This document shows positions 32,697 through 44,420 of a stretch of 64,000 nt of DNA, one piece after another. Under the pieces are notes generated by a model. The model ran no database searches. It saw nothing but the letters and a program-made list of their open reading frames with translations, and was not told where the DNA came from. Origin of the DNA: Gibbula magus (taxonomy: Eukaryota > Mollusca > Gastropoda > Trochida > Trochidae); NCBI GenBank assembly GCA_936450465.1, contig OW388290.1:25781457-25845456 (forward strand). Reading direction: 5' to 3'. A program made the translations under genes and the position numbers. Position 1 is the first letter of the stretch; the number at the start of each line of letters is the position of its first letter.

Positions 32697-35230
32697 GTGA
32701 GCATTAGCTTAATTTGTTCCAATCCAACCCCTCCCAATCCTACAAGTATAAGTCATCACGTAACATGTATATACAGTTTTGTTCAAGGACTACAATAACA
32801 CAATGGAATAAGCGCTGGATTAAAATTTGTTTCATATTTTGCAAAGCATGCTTACAGATACTAGTACAAATACGATTCAGGTTAACCGATTTTAAGAACT
32901 CCGTGGTGATGTTAACATGATTTCGGTGTATCCTTGATTCTGATTGGTTGATTTGCCTATGTTAAATGACAATGAATACCCGCAAATTACTTGGGGCGAA
33001 TCACCGCGAACATATACATCATGTTCACAAAATTCGGCACGTCTCAAAATTTTAATTTTTCTTTTTCTCTTAATACATGTATGTGCTCCTTACTCAAATT
33101 TGACAGGTGGCATTGTCATTGTCTAAGTTGTGTATAGCAGTATAGGTCATAAATAACTCTCAAAATTAATTAGTTCTAAGGAACTAAAATGTTTTCAACT
33201 AGTAAGATTTGACGTCTTCTTCCATGCGGCTGTGTTTACCGAATGCCGTTGCCATATGCATGGCATGACGTCATAGTGATCAACCGTTTTGACGTCACAA
33301 TGCTAGCGTCATTGTCACAATGGGTTAGGGCAAATTTAAGATTTTTGTTCCTAGGTACTGTACTGTGTTGATGTCGTAGATAAATGTTTATCGCCATCTA
33401 AAAGGATAAGTGAATATTGTGAAGTGAACATAGTTGAGTGACACTGTTTGAGCTCATGTGTAAATTGTTGCTAATGTACATACTACGCCGAGTATTTACA
33501 TTTGTTTTGACCTGACCACACCTCTTACAAAAATGGAACAGTCGCAAAGTCCTTTCCACTCATAGATAGGTACGCAAAAAGAGAGTTCGTTTCAAAACGC
33601 CTGATACCTAACGGTCATGTTACATCCGAAATTTTAAGCTCTTAAAACCTCCGGCTAACGGCGTCGGTTTTTAACTAAATTTGCGGGTGTTGAATAGCAA
33701 TGAATCCCGGAAATTTTACAAACGCAACTTTTTATCTTATAAATGTTTCATTCCAAGTTTGACAAGTAAATTCAAAGTCTCATTCTATCGTCATTAGCGA
33801 GTGTGTATCCAATCATACCACAATTACTTGACGCCGCTTTTTTCTAATACCTGAGCCAACGTCAGTCTGACGTTTGAACGTCGCTGAGGTTGCAGGATAC
33901 GTTTCAAAAGATGGCATTACGTGTGTTCTATTGGACCTATGTCAACAGTTCTGACGTCAGGAGAATAAATATTATGTTAACAATGAAAACGTTTGTAGTT
34001 CCACGTGCAGTGTGTGGTTTGTTATTTTTCAGCAGTGTCTATGATTATATTGCGCGAATGAAAGCGGGATTGGTCTCATAGATAGGTTGTCATAGAAGAT
34101 AGTGTTAAAGGAACATTATATCACCACAAGGTCGTTGTCCATGTGATACCGTCTTCCTACTGACCATTTGACGGAAACCAAAGTCTCATATCGATGACGC
34201 CACATAGGGGAACTCGTTACTGCGGTTCAGAGTTCATAGGTTCAAAGATGCCATTCGTTATAATTTACAAAGATTTCATTGATACCATTCAAATCTTCAT
34301 AGGAAGAACTGTCTCAATCCAAACTACGGGATTATTGTCATGGCATTTTGTGAACTGACATGTTATCGTTATTGTATTTCTTTAAAGCCTGTATGATGTA
34401 CATTGAAACAGGCAAATGATGCCATTACCTCAGACGACTTTTTCCCAACGTTATGTCTCATGTTGATTTTTACCATGTGGGATTAGGACTGGGTACGCCA
34501 TTGCGGATAGATAGATAGATTAGTTTGTCCAGCGTAGTTGGTTGTGAAATAAATTACTAGCGCCCGGTAAAGAGCAGTACTCTCCGCCATTCCTCCCCAG
34601 CTGCTCACGAAGTCATGTCATCTCCTGGATAATTCGCGATGTCACATAATGTTTTTAAAACAAATAGCTCGTGCTACCAGTTGCAGCTTTATTAAAACAT
34701 AACACGAAAATCAACTGCAGAGAAAAGTTTGTATCGATTAATTCAATATTTTAAAATGAATTACATGCATTTGAATATAGCACTTATCAGTAGTAATTTG
34801 ATTGAATTGATTGGTCACTGGTTAATTCTTTGTTAAAATATATTTGTTTAATGTAGACAGGGGTAAGAAATGACCCCTACCAATTTTAAATATTGTAAAC
34901 AAATGCTGAATGAGGTACATGTATGCTTTTCACATACAATATCTCCTATATGTCGATTAACAGTCGTGAATTAAAAACCACGTAGAAGTATCCTATCTAA
35001 TGACTAAACGCCTCTACTATTCATGTTTAGAGTACGATGTCGAAAACGTAAGATATTTGTAATTAAAAAGCATACTCATTATAAAACCCATTGAGCTGTG
35101 TAGTTTCTTTCGCCCGGTAGTTTATATACAAGAAAAGCCTATAAAAGGGCAAGCTTTGGGGGGGGGGGGGGGGCAACTGAGTAGATATAGTGATTGAGGT
35201 GGTGATTTTTAGTGAATATAGGTGCTCGAT
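32697..35230. other. Intron DNA
   Basis: No exon recognised. It contains a TGACGTCA palindrome at about 33266 and a pure run of 16 G at 35158-35173. The block near 34730-34900 repeats part of 31660-31830. Confidence 0.4.
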
Positions 35231-35254
35231 GTACATGTACAGGTCAGGTGAGGT

Positions 35255-35525
35255 GAATTGGGGTTTTAACGCAGCTTTCAAGAGTATTTCACTTATATCA
35301 CGACTGCTAGTATTATGGCAGGAAGAAAGCCCGCTGCGCCATGTGGTTTTGCTTTGCGGTGAAACCTGCGAGCAACGACTGGAACTAGCGAACGATGGGT
35401 GGTACCAAAACCTTGCTGCGGTTAGAACACGTGTTCTCTGCTGCAGACAAAGTTGGCGGGATTCGAACCACGGACCTCTTGATCTGAAGCCGAACGCGCT
35501 AAACACCGCGCTAACCCGCCTCCTC
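35255..35525 (-). repeat. tRNA-derived SINE
   Basis: On the minus strand the 5' end is a tRNA-like head (35447-35525) with ggcgggttagcgcgg and the B box ggttcgaatcccgcc (opposite 35456-35470). The body ends in gtgaaatactcttgaaag followed by ctgcgttaaaaccccaatt (35256-35292). That tail type is frequent in mollusc SINEs, as I recall it. The T-stem is mispaired, so this is not a functional tRNA gene. Confidence 0.8.
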
Positions 35526-36104
35526 GATTTACAGGCGGTTGGACAATGCATGATGAGAGTCTTGCCTGGGTGTTTGCTGGTCTAGTGGGAGACTGTCAGT
35601 ACTGTTTCATAATAAGGCCTACAATTACAATAAACCCATGAATGTTTACTTGTATAACGTGATAACATGGAAACCAAGCAGCTTGGTACGCACAATAATA
35701 ATCGAGATGGGACATAACATGCGCGCTCAGCGTTTACGTTATTGAACATGCCCCCTAAGCAATTCTAGGAAACAACTCGGAAAAGTAGGTCAGTTATTAT
35801 CAAAATGGATTGTGGTTTCCAATTCTGGAGTGCAAAATCATGTACAGAATTAGTACAAAAGCGCTTCATTTGCGTAATATTGTTTCAAATTAAAGTAAAC
35901 AAGTTTATTAAAGTTTCTAATGGCATAAAAAGGAGAAATTCTGTTGAAATGACAAATACAGAAAAATCAAATTTGATATTTGTTTGTGCCAGTGTCACGT
36001 GGGTCATTAATTGCTACAGCTTTGTTCATTGGTCATTAGAATTGTAAAGATACAAAGACAACGTATGTCATTGGCTGAAAGTTGTTCCGAAAATATCAAC
36101 TGTA

Positions 36105-36215
36105 ATATAGCGTCGAAAGAAGACTGGGGTTCGATTCCCGGTCGCGTCACATCAAAAGACGTTAAAAGATGGGAGTTGTTGCTGAACTCTTTATTTCCTC
36201 TGCACTGCACTTAAC
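36105..36215 (+). repeat. SINE fragment with B box
   Basis: Contains ggggttcgattcccg (36126-36140), a near-perfect tRNA B box, followed by tcgcgtcac and gacgttaaaagatggga, typical of the 3' part of another tRNA-derived SINE. The A-box end is missing or decayed. Confidence 0.6.
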
Positions 36216-36727
36216 ATCAATGAGGCCCTGAAATAATCTATAATTAAATTGTGAATATACAACTGCATATTTAGTATTCATCAACGACATCTATTATGAA
36301 TAATGCAGTCAATGCAAATGGATGTATTTCAACATTCTTTAAAAAAAATGAACTCTTACACTCTTCAGAAGATTGTACTATTCATACATGTTTAAAACTT
36401 TATTTTGGAATGTTCCTACTGTGTACTGTACACTTAGCTTTCGAGTCGGCAAAATACTTTTACCTGGGTCGAGAGCATAATGTGTACACATGGTCTTACC
36501 TTAACAAGTGTACAGACATTAGGTTGTAAGTCAGATGTTAGGAATACCTGGTTTGATGTGATCAACATAATCGTTTGATATAGTTATGTCTTTGACTGTT
36601 TATTTAGTTAAGATTAGACAAATGTGTTAGTCAGTTAAACGACAAATATAAGCTCAATCATGTATAACATGTCTCTGATTTCAAACTCTGTAGTTTTATC
36701 TCCTAAATATAAGTTATATTTTTCCAG

Positions 36728-36874
36728 ACGCTAACAGTGCTGGTAAAGAGACTAGTTCAACTACTCCATGCAAAGACGACATGACCGCATCAGTATGCTC
36801 AAATATGCCACCCAAGTACTGCAAGAGTCCGAAAACTAACATGAGATGTAGAAAGACATGTGGTTTGTGTGGGG
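36728..36874 (+). CDS. ShKT-module exon 2
   Basis: Acceptor atttttccag, donor gggg|gtaagt, 147 nt, phase 1-1. A Ser/Thr-rich spacer leads to a six-cysteine ShKT module (C-x8-C-x7-C-x8-C-x3-C-x2-C, ending CRKTCGLC). Its duplicate at 40111 differs at ten bases, every one changing an amino acid, with all cysteines kept. Confidence 0.85.
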
Positions 36875-38202
36875 GTAAGTTGTTGATATTTCTGCTTGTT
36901 GCACAGTTTGTACGAAATGATTACCTTTATTTCCTCCAATTACGAAGATTACAAGGACATATGAATAAATAGATATTATTATATATATAATAGTAGCAAG
37001 TAAGGAGCTACAGGTATTCAATATTTATAATAGAAAATTATGTGAAAATGAGATTACATTAATGAATGAAGTTTGAAGTGGTTGAATACTTATTGTAGGT
37101 CTATAGATGACAAACATTCGGGCACTCCCCCGAGGAGGCTTGACACTATTACGTCATATCATGACAAGAGGTCAATAAACTTATTTACAGGCATAATATC
37201 ACATATTTGTTGAAATAATACATTTCACATACAGTGTTTAGGATGCAAAACATAGAAATACGAGAACAACATAAATTCATTCAGCAGATTGAATTCTTGA
37301 TGTGCAAAGCTTGACAATATCAGCAAGTGGATTAATTGGGCTTGATAAATAAAACACATTTGCTAAATTCGAATGTGGCCCTAATGGCTGTGTACCTGAG
37401 CATGTCCTATCTTGAGAACAACTTGCCTCTTTTATACACGTTTCATAGTTTCATATTACCGTATTCGTTCATTAACAAGGGTGGAACAGGCAGATTTATT
37501 AGGCACAGCGGATGTGAGCATAACATGTTCATTCATGCAAGGATTGTGACAAGTCATACTTATGTACAGTTCTAATCACAGTATATACACGAGACATAGA
37601 ACATTTCCTATCATTGCAATTGTCATAAAACAATAAATAATTGTGTGATATAAAAATCACTTCTTGATGTACACAATTTTCAAAGGAATAGAAAACGTGA
37701 TTGTCCTGATCACTTTACATATATAATATTAAGAGTATCTATACAAGCATTATTTGGTGTATGGTAAGGTTACCTTTGGATTCTCTTGCTAAAATAACGT
37801 TGAACAGTTTCAAGCATTTCGTATTTTTTGTGTTAACAGTGCATTACATCTAAAGCTAAAAAGACAGCATGCTAACCCTTTCCCAAACATGAGCAGATAC
37901 AGTTCAACCAGTTTAATGCGTTCGTTAGATGATGAATTGGATAAATACACCAAAGATAAGTGTACCAGAGTTGTCAATGCTAGGACATTATTACCACATC
38001 TTGTATGTACATAGGATTTACAATGAGATGAAAATATTAAATGTGCACATGTTTACATATCTATTTTGGAATGTTCTTCCTGTACACTGTCCACCGTCGG
38101 CGGTATATTTATGGTAAGAATTTGTACCTGGGTCAAGGGGAAATGTGTGCACTGGTCGTACCTAAACAAGTGTAAGTCAGATCTTTGGAATACCTGGTTT
38201 GA
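36875..38202. other. Intron within duplication unit 1
   Basis: No exon recognised. It aligns with 40258-41863 over most of its length; short open frames shared by both copies carry no motif. Confidence 0.4.
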
Positions 38203-38305
38203 CATGACGACATGAAAACACCAACATGCTCAAACAAGCCACCCCAGTCCTTCAAAAATCCAATATCCAACATGAGATGTAGAAAGAAGTGTGGTTTGTG
38301 TGGGA
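38203..38305 (+). pseudogene. Eroded ShKT exon (unit 1)
   Basis: Resembles the 3' two thirds of exon 36728 (DDM...CSNKPPQSF...CRKKCGLC) and keeps the gtaagt donor, but the acceptor and first cysteine are deleted and the tyrosine-cysteine pair has become Ser-Phe. Four of six cysteines remain. A frame stop precedes it, so it cannot be spliced in as a normal module. Confidence 0.75.
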
Positions 38306-38810
38306 GTAAGTAGTTGAAGGAGTGTTCCTCCCATCGATATTTTAGCATTTTGCACAGTTTGTACGAAATAATTTATAAAATACAACAGTACAGTATATGC
38401 ATGTTACAATGTAAATAGAGTTGGATCGTTAGGTTTAAATAGTACTGTTTATTAGAAATAGTAAACCATATGATATAGAAAAGATAAGTGAGACTATAAA
38501 CCCTTAATCATGTGCATATGCCACTGTTTATAACTAAATGAATTATTATATTTCCATATATCTTTATAATATTTCACAGCATCCTGCTCCATCCGTGTGT
38601 TTGTATCCGTTTCGCTAATACAATACCCTCTTATCCTGAGACCGGCAACTGTTGTATTGGCTATAAAAACAGCCACGATCATTAAATCCAATTCACCACA
38701 TGTCAATGCTGAAAAATAGCATACGAATAGGTAGGATGAGTAACAAACTTCAGGAATGTAATAGCGTAGCGGATACAAATCAACTGATGCACAGGATGAT
38801 TTTACAACAG

Positions 38811-38894
38811 ATAAAGTCACTCCTTCCATACCCACTGGAGCAAAGAAGAACCCAAATCCGGATCCTAACGGAGTGAATCAGAAGTCGAGTCAAG
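38811..38894 (+). CDS. Linker exon without its ShKT module (possible remnant)
   Basis: Matches the first 28 codons of exon 42473 (Pro/Asn/Lys-rich spacer) with the same acceptor, tttacaacag. Where that exon goes on into the ShKT module, this copy diverges just after caag|gtatca, which could act as a weak donor in phase 1. It is either a truncated exon or a spacer-only exon. Confidence 0.4.
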
Positions 38895-38895
38895 G

Positions 38896-39585
38896 TATCA
38901 ATGTGCACATTAGAGGGAGCTGTATTTCAATGTTTCCAGAGCGAATTGTGAATGATCATTATCTAATATAGGTTAAGATCGATTGACATGGAAATGCTCT
39001 TCCGCAAGCGATCAGAAACAGCAGCAAAACATACCTAAACTAAGTTTAAAAACCATCATATTGGTTATACCTCATACACGCAATGTGAAAAAATACATTA
39101 TACTGTGAAAGTTAATTTAATATTCAGCCATATAGTCCCCTACACTTGTGGGAACAATGTATTTCTGTGGGGAATGCACTTTAATTACATCTGTCGGATG
39201 AAATAGGCATTGTGCCCCAATGGATCACAAGTGATTGCTCACTGTTAGAACGTGGACATGATGAACTGTAGATTTACATTTCCCGTTATTCGACTGGAGT
39301 GATGCGCCAAACTGCAGTTCTGACACGTATAGTGGTATGAACTTTTGACTTGACACCACATCACTGTTTGGGCAATATTTTATAAATTCAAAATCTAGAT
39401 TTTTGCAATCATGTTCTGCTTAATTACGATGTGGTGAGCTTATATTCCAAATTAGAACGGAATCGTTAAAGAAATACTTTTGTTTTAGATATATATCCCC
39501 GCTATTGATATACAGACATGTCTATATATCAAAAGCGGGGAATATTTATCTGGACTTTTTATTTCCTCACCGATTCGAACGAATT
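38896..39585. other. Unique spacer between the duplication units
   Basis: No gene. Contains a 30-bp-arm hairpin at 39488-39551 (agatatatatccccgctatt with its near reverse complement around a catg loop). Confidence 0.5.
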
Positions 39586-40110
39586 CAATAAGGCCCTGAA
39601 ATAATCTTTAATTAAATTGTGAATATACAACTGCATATTTACTTTTCATCAACTACATCTAATATGAATAACGCAGTCAATGCAAATGGATGTATTTTCA
39701 ACATTCTTTAAATAAAAAAACATGAACTCTTACACTCTTCAGAAGATTGTACTATTCATATATGTTTAAAACTTGATTTTGGAATGTTCCTGCTGTGTAC
39801 TGTGTGTGTAATGTACACTTAGCTTTCGAGTCGGCATAATGTTTTTACCTGGGTCGAGAACATAATGTGTACACCTGGTCGTACCTTAACAAGTGTACAG
39901 ACATTAGATTGTAAGGCAGATGTTAGGAATACCTGGTTTGATGTGATCAACATCATCGTTTGATATAGTTATGTCTTTGACTGTGTATTTAGTTAAGATT
40001 AGACAAATCGTTTAGTCAGTTAAACGACAAATATAAGCTCAATCCAGTATAACATGTCTCTGATTTCAAACTGTAGTTTTATCTCCTAAATATAAGTTAT
40101 ATTTTTCCAG

Positions 40111-40257
40111 ACGCTTACCGTGCTGATAAAGAGTCTAGTTCAACTACTCCATGCAAAGACGGCCTGACCGCATCAGTATGCTCAAAAATGCCACCCAAGT
40201 ACTGCAAGAATCCGAAAACTAACATAAGATGTAGAAAGTCATGTGGTTTGTGTGGGG
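40111..40257 (+). CDS. ShKT-module exon 3
   Basis: Duplicate of exon 36728: same acceptor, same donor, 147 nt, phase 1-1, six cysteines in identical spacing ending CRKSCGLC. The ten differences to exon 36728 are all amino-acid replacements, spread over spacer and module but sparing every cysteine. Confidence 0.85.
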
Positions 40258-41863
40258 GTAAGTTGTTGAAGGAGCGTTCATCTCATCAATATTTGTGCGT
40301 GTTTGTAGTTTGTACGAAATGATTTATAAAACATAACAGTACAGTATATGTATGTTAAAATCTAATTATAAATAGAGTTGGATAAACAGTTTTACATTAT
40401 ACTGTAAAGTAACTAGAACATGTTGACCTCAATGCGTGTGCATGTTATTGCCTACCTTTCTACGTTTGAGTATACGATTGTTATATAATAAATATAAGAC
40501 TAATATAAAATATATTGATAGAAATATTACCTTTATTTCCTCAAATTATGAAGATTACAAGGACAAATAAATAAATAGATATGGTAGCAAGTAAGGAGCT
40601 ACAGGTATTCAATATTTATAATAGAAAATGATGTGAAAATGAGATTACATTAATGAATGAAGTTTGAAGTGGTTGAATACTTATTGTAGGTCTATAGATG
40701 ACAAACATTCGGGCACTCCCCCGAGGAGGCTTGACACTATTACGTCATATCATGACCAGAGGTCAATAAACTTATTTACAGGCATAATATCACATATTTG
40801 TTGAAGAAATACATTTCACATACAGTGTTTAGGATGCAAAACATGGAAATACGAATAAAAACATAAATTCATTCAGCAGATTGAATTCTTGATGTGCAAA
40901 ACTTGACAATATCAGCAAGAGGGTTAATTGGGCTTGATAAATAAAACACATTTGCTAAATTCGAATGTGGCCCTAATAGCTGTGTACCTGAGCATGTCCT
41001 ATCTTGAGAACAACTTGCCTCTTTTATACACGTTTCATAGTTTCATATTACCGTATTCGTTCATTTACAAGGGTGGAACAGGCAGATTTATTTAGGCACA
41101 GCGGATGTGAGCATAACATGTTTATTCATGCAAAGATTGTGACAAGTAATACTTATGTACAGTTCTAATCACAGTATATACACGAGACACAGAACATTTC
41201 CTATCATTGCAATTGTCATAAAACTGCAAACCACGAACAATAAATACTTGTGTGATATAAAAATCACTTCTAATGTACACAATTTTCAAAGGAATAGAAA
41301 ACGTGATTGTCCTTATCACTGTACATATATACTATTAAGAGTATCTATACAAGCATGATTTGGTGTATGGTAAGGTTACCTTTGGATTCTCTTGCTAAAA
41401 TAACGTTGAACAGTTTCAAGCATTTCGTATTTTTTGTGTTAACAGTGCATTACATCTAAAGCTAAAAAGACAGCATGCTAACCCTTTCCCAAACATGAGC
41501 AGATACAGTTCAACCAGTTTAATGCGGTCGTTAGATGATGAATTGGATAAATACACCAAGGATAAGTGTACCAGAGTTGTCAATGCTAGGACATTATTAC
41601 CACATCTTGTATGTACATAGGATTTACAATGAGATGAAAATATTAAATGTGCACATGTTTACATATCTATTTTGGAATGTTCTTCCTGTACACTGTCCAC
41701 CGTCGGCGGTATATTTATGGTAAGAATGTTTACCTGGGTCGAGGGGAAATGTGTGCACTGGTCGTACCTAAACAAGTGTACAGACAGAAGATTGTAAGTC
41801 AGATATCAGGAATACCTGGTTTGACGTGATCAACATCATCGTTTGATATAGTTATGTCTTTGA

Positions 41864-41966
41864 CATGACGACATGAAAACACCAACATGCTCAAACAAGC
41901 CACCCCAGTCCTTCAAGAATCCAAAATCTAACATGAGATGTAGAAAGACGTGTGGATTGTGTGGGA
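41864..41966 (+). pseudogene. Eroded ShKT exon (unit 2)
   Basis: Partner of 38203-38305, with the same loss of acceptor and first cysteine and the same Ser-Phe change; the gtaagt donor is kept. The upstream flank here still has gatatagttatgtctttgac, which unit 1 has lost by a further deletion between tttgac repeats. Decay therefore began before duplication and went further in unit 1. Confidence 0.75.
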
Positions 41967-42472
41967 GTAAGTGGTTGAAGGAGTGTTCATCCCAACGATA
42001 TGTTAGCATGTTGCACAGTTTGTACGAAATAATTTATAAAATACAACAGCACAGTATATGCATTTTACAATGTAAATAGAGTTGGATCGTTAGATTTAAA
42101 TAGTACTATTTATTAGAAATAGTAAACAATATAATGTAGAAAAGATAAGTGAGACTATAAACCCTTAATCATGTGCATATGCCACTGTTTATAACTAAAT
42201 GAATTATTATATTTCCATATATCTTTATAATATTTCACAGCATCCTGCTCCATCAGTGTATTTGTATCCGTTTCGCTAATACAATACCCTCTTATCCTGG
42301 GACCTGCAGCTGTTGTATTGGCTATAAAAACAGCCACGATCATTAAATCCAATTCACCACATGTCAATGCCTGAAAAATAGCATACGAATAGGTACGATG
42401 AGTAACAAGCCTCAGGGTTGTAATAGCGTAGCGGATACAAATCAACTGATGCACAGGATGATTTTACAACAG

Positions 42473-42676
42473 ATAAAGTCACTCCTTCCATACCCACTGG
42501 AGTAAAGAAGAACCCCAATCCGGACCCTAACGGAGTAAATCAGAAGTCGATTCAAGGTTCTGATACTCTTTGCAAAGACAACATGCCAAGCAACAAATGT
42601 TTGGTTGAGGCAAAAAGCCAGTTCTGCAAAAGTAAAATGAAAACGAAGTGTAAGAAATCCTGCGATCTTTGTGGAG
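42473..42676 (+). CDS. ShKT-module exon 4 with Pro/Asn-rich spacer
   Basis: Acceptor ttttacaacag, donor ggag|gtgaga, 204 nt, phase 1-1. A 35-residue spacer rich in Pro, Asn and Lys precedes a six-cysteine ShKT module (C-x8-C-x8-C-x7-C-x3-C-x2-C, ending CKKSCDLC). Closely related to exon 48104, which is one codon longer in the module. Confidence 0.85.
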
Positions 42677-42971
42677 GTGAGAATGACAACACATCGTTGG
42701 GAAGATGCTTGGTTTATGTTACTTAATCTGTTCGAGCTAATGTCTTTGAGTATTGTTAACCTGCTAGTCTTTTTAGCATGTATATAATTATTTTTAAGTA
42801 CGTTTTCAATATAGTCTTTAATACGAAATATTTTTACATCTTTGCGCCGTTTATGTAGATAGTACACATACTAATATTTTTAATAATACCAAGTTTACAC
42901 GTTTACTAAATAGAAGAAACCCTAAACTTAAGATCAAAGATTAACTTAATTCAATGAATCGTGGATGACAG

Positions 42972-43145
42972 ATACGACGAGCTCGAGCCCGATGATTTCC
43001 CTCTTCCGGAATAAGTCTCCAGGACCCGGTCTTCCTTGCCATGATGACTTGCCAAATTCACTGTGTTCCAGGATGACAAAAAACACATTCTGTTACAGTC
43101 GAGAAACAAAGGATAAGTGTAGAAGATATTGCGGGTTGTGCAAAG
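42972..43145 (+). CDS. ShKT-module exon 5
   Basis: 174 nt, phase 1-1, donor caaag|gtcagt. The acceptor (gtggatgacag) has a weak pyrimidine tract, but the same acceptor context is kept in its homologue at 49294. Six cysteines: C-x8-C-x8-C-x8-C-x3-C-x2-C, ending CRRYCGLC. A start slightly upstream cannot be excluded. Confidence 0.75.
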
Positions 43146-43768
43146 GTCAGTTCCGTCCTACAATGGTTTACTGTGTATGCGTAACAGACATGTAAGTTGT
43201 AAGCAATCTTTTAATACACTCGCATTGTCTATATAAATGTTTTTGTATATCAGACTCGATATTCAGTCTGATACGTTTTTATTTCGTAAAGGTGCCACAG
43301 GCCCTTGATATAACCACGGTACATACCTCTGTCGTAATTAGATAACGATAAAGGCTAGCAATATATAGAGGATACTAAACGACCTTCCATTTAATACCAT
43401 TTTTGTTTTGAAACGATTTCGTATTAAACAAGCGAAAGCGACTTTTATACCAAATCATTCACGAGTTTGATAAATAAAAGTATTATATGAAAGGGATATT
43501 AGTATTCAGTTTATTACTGTCACATATAAATCAAGCGAAATAGACGACAGTGGACTGAAACTTAGATTTCCGCTAGGTGTGTACCATTGTGATGGCGTGC
43601 GACCATTGTGATGTCACAACTGTACGCTATTGTGGCGTCATACATGCAGCGGTATTAGCGGTTAGTATTAGTTTAATATTGCCGTATACATATCACAATG
43701 CAGTGTCTCCCACGGGTGAGTAATAATAAGACATATCTGTACATAGTAAATTAATATTTCCTGAGCAG
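43146..43768. other. Intron; block shared with 51145-51270
   Basis: The segment around 43610-43740 (acgctattgtggcgtcatac-tgcagcggt and following) has a diverged copy at 51165-51290, pointing to a further duplication in this locus. No exon seen. Confidence 0.4.
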
Positions 43769-43960
43769 ATATACATGTACCAGACAGCTCATCTCTGAAG
43801 GTTACACTTTTTGACAGCAATAATGTTCCAATGTTGTCTAAGCTGGATTTTCCAAGTAATAATTTGGAAGAAGTGAACATATACAGTTATGACAAATGGA
43901 CATGTTATACAGAAATGGCACGCAGGTTGAATGTTTGGGACACTACAGAATGTACTACAT
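43769..43960 (+). CDS. Candidate exon of an unrecognised domain (alternative 3' end, part 1)
   Basis: Acceptor atttcctgagcag, donor ctacat|gtatgt, 192 nt, phase 1-1 like all other exons of the locus. The 64 codons have balanced, globular-looking composition (for example SLKVTLFDSNN, EEVNIYSYDKWTCY) with two cysteines. No family recognised. It would follow exon 42972 in phase and lead into 44180. The frame without splicing stops at 43986. Confidence 0.45.
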
Positions 43961-44179
43961 GTATGTTGAGTGGGAATGAATACTGAATTCATCTAACTGA
44001 GTGTAAGTTAATTTGTAAAAAGTCAAGCTTAAAAATGTAAACGATATGATGCCTTCTGATTGTCTTATTCAATGTCACATGGGCGTTTTTAACATTGATA
44101 AAGAGTGTTGTATGTATAGAAAAAATTGCAATTACACAAAATCCCGCGGGAAGTACTTTCTTGTTGCACTAGAAAACAG

Positions 44180-44385
44180 CTCTGATGATTGATGGTCAAT
44201 ACCGTGAGATTAATGTTCCAATAAAGGTTGGTGATATTGACTATCACTTCACGGTCACAATGAGACATTGCCATCATTCGTCAGTGGTATATCTAAGAAA
44301 CCGTTCACTTGATTCTTTGTTTAATGGTTGTCATAGAGCTGGTGAGGGGTATGATCCGATGGTACGAATGACTTCGTACCTCTGA
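44180..44385 (+). CDS. Candidate terminal exon (alternative 3' end, part 2)
   Basis: Acceptor ttgcactagaaaacag, phase 1 start, open for 68 codons to TGA at 44383-44385. It includes REINVPIKVGDIDYHF and two more cysteines (RHCHHSS, NGCHRAG). Two AATAAA signals follow within 35 bp. Together with 43769 it would give the ShKT chain a C-terminal domain of about 130 residues. No family recognised; it could also belong to a separate small gene. Confidence 0.45.
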
Positions 44386-44404
44386 GTAATATTATTCAAC
44401 TCCA

Positions 44405-44420
44405 AATAAATTTAAATAAA
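44405..44420 (+). promoter_or_regulatory. Tandem polyadenylation signals
   Basis: Two aataaa hexamers (44405-44410 and 44415-44420) lie 20-35 bp after the stop codon of the 44180 exon. That is a position expected if transcripts end here, although aataaa is common in AT-rich DNA. Confidence 0.4.

Larger units (their letters stand above)
36219..38895 (+). repeat. Tandem duplication, unit 1
   Basis: Homologous to 39586-42545, both starting near caat-aggccctgaaataatct and ending at the caaggt of the linker exon. It contains one intact ShKT exon (36728), one eroded ShKT exon (38203) and a linker exon cut short (38811). Introns align with few differences, so duplication is fairly recent. Confidence 0.85.
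39586..42545 (+). repeat. Tandem duplication, unit 2
   Basis: Second copy of the 36219-38895 unit, again holding an intact ShKT exon (40111), an eroded one (41864) and the linker exon, here complete with its ShKT module (42473). The parallel order makes unequal crossing-over the simplest origin. Confidence 0.85.

Noticed and set aside
35447..35525. tRNA gene on the minus strand
   Set aside because: The B box is excellent but the T-stem and acceptor do not pair and a SINE body follows, so it is a SINE head.
38494..38835. 113-codon minus-strand frame, with a 99-codon relative at 42155-42454
   Set aside because: Conserved between the two copies only because the DNA is a recent tandem duplicate. 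It lies antisense to an intron and has no domain.
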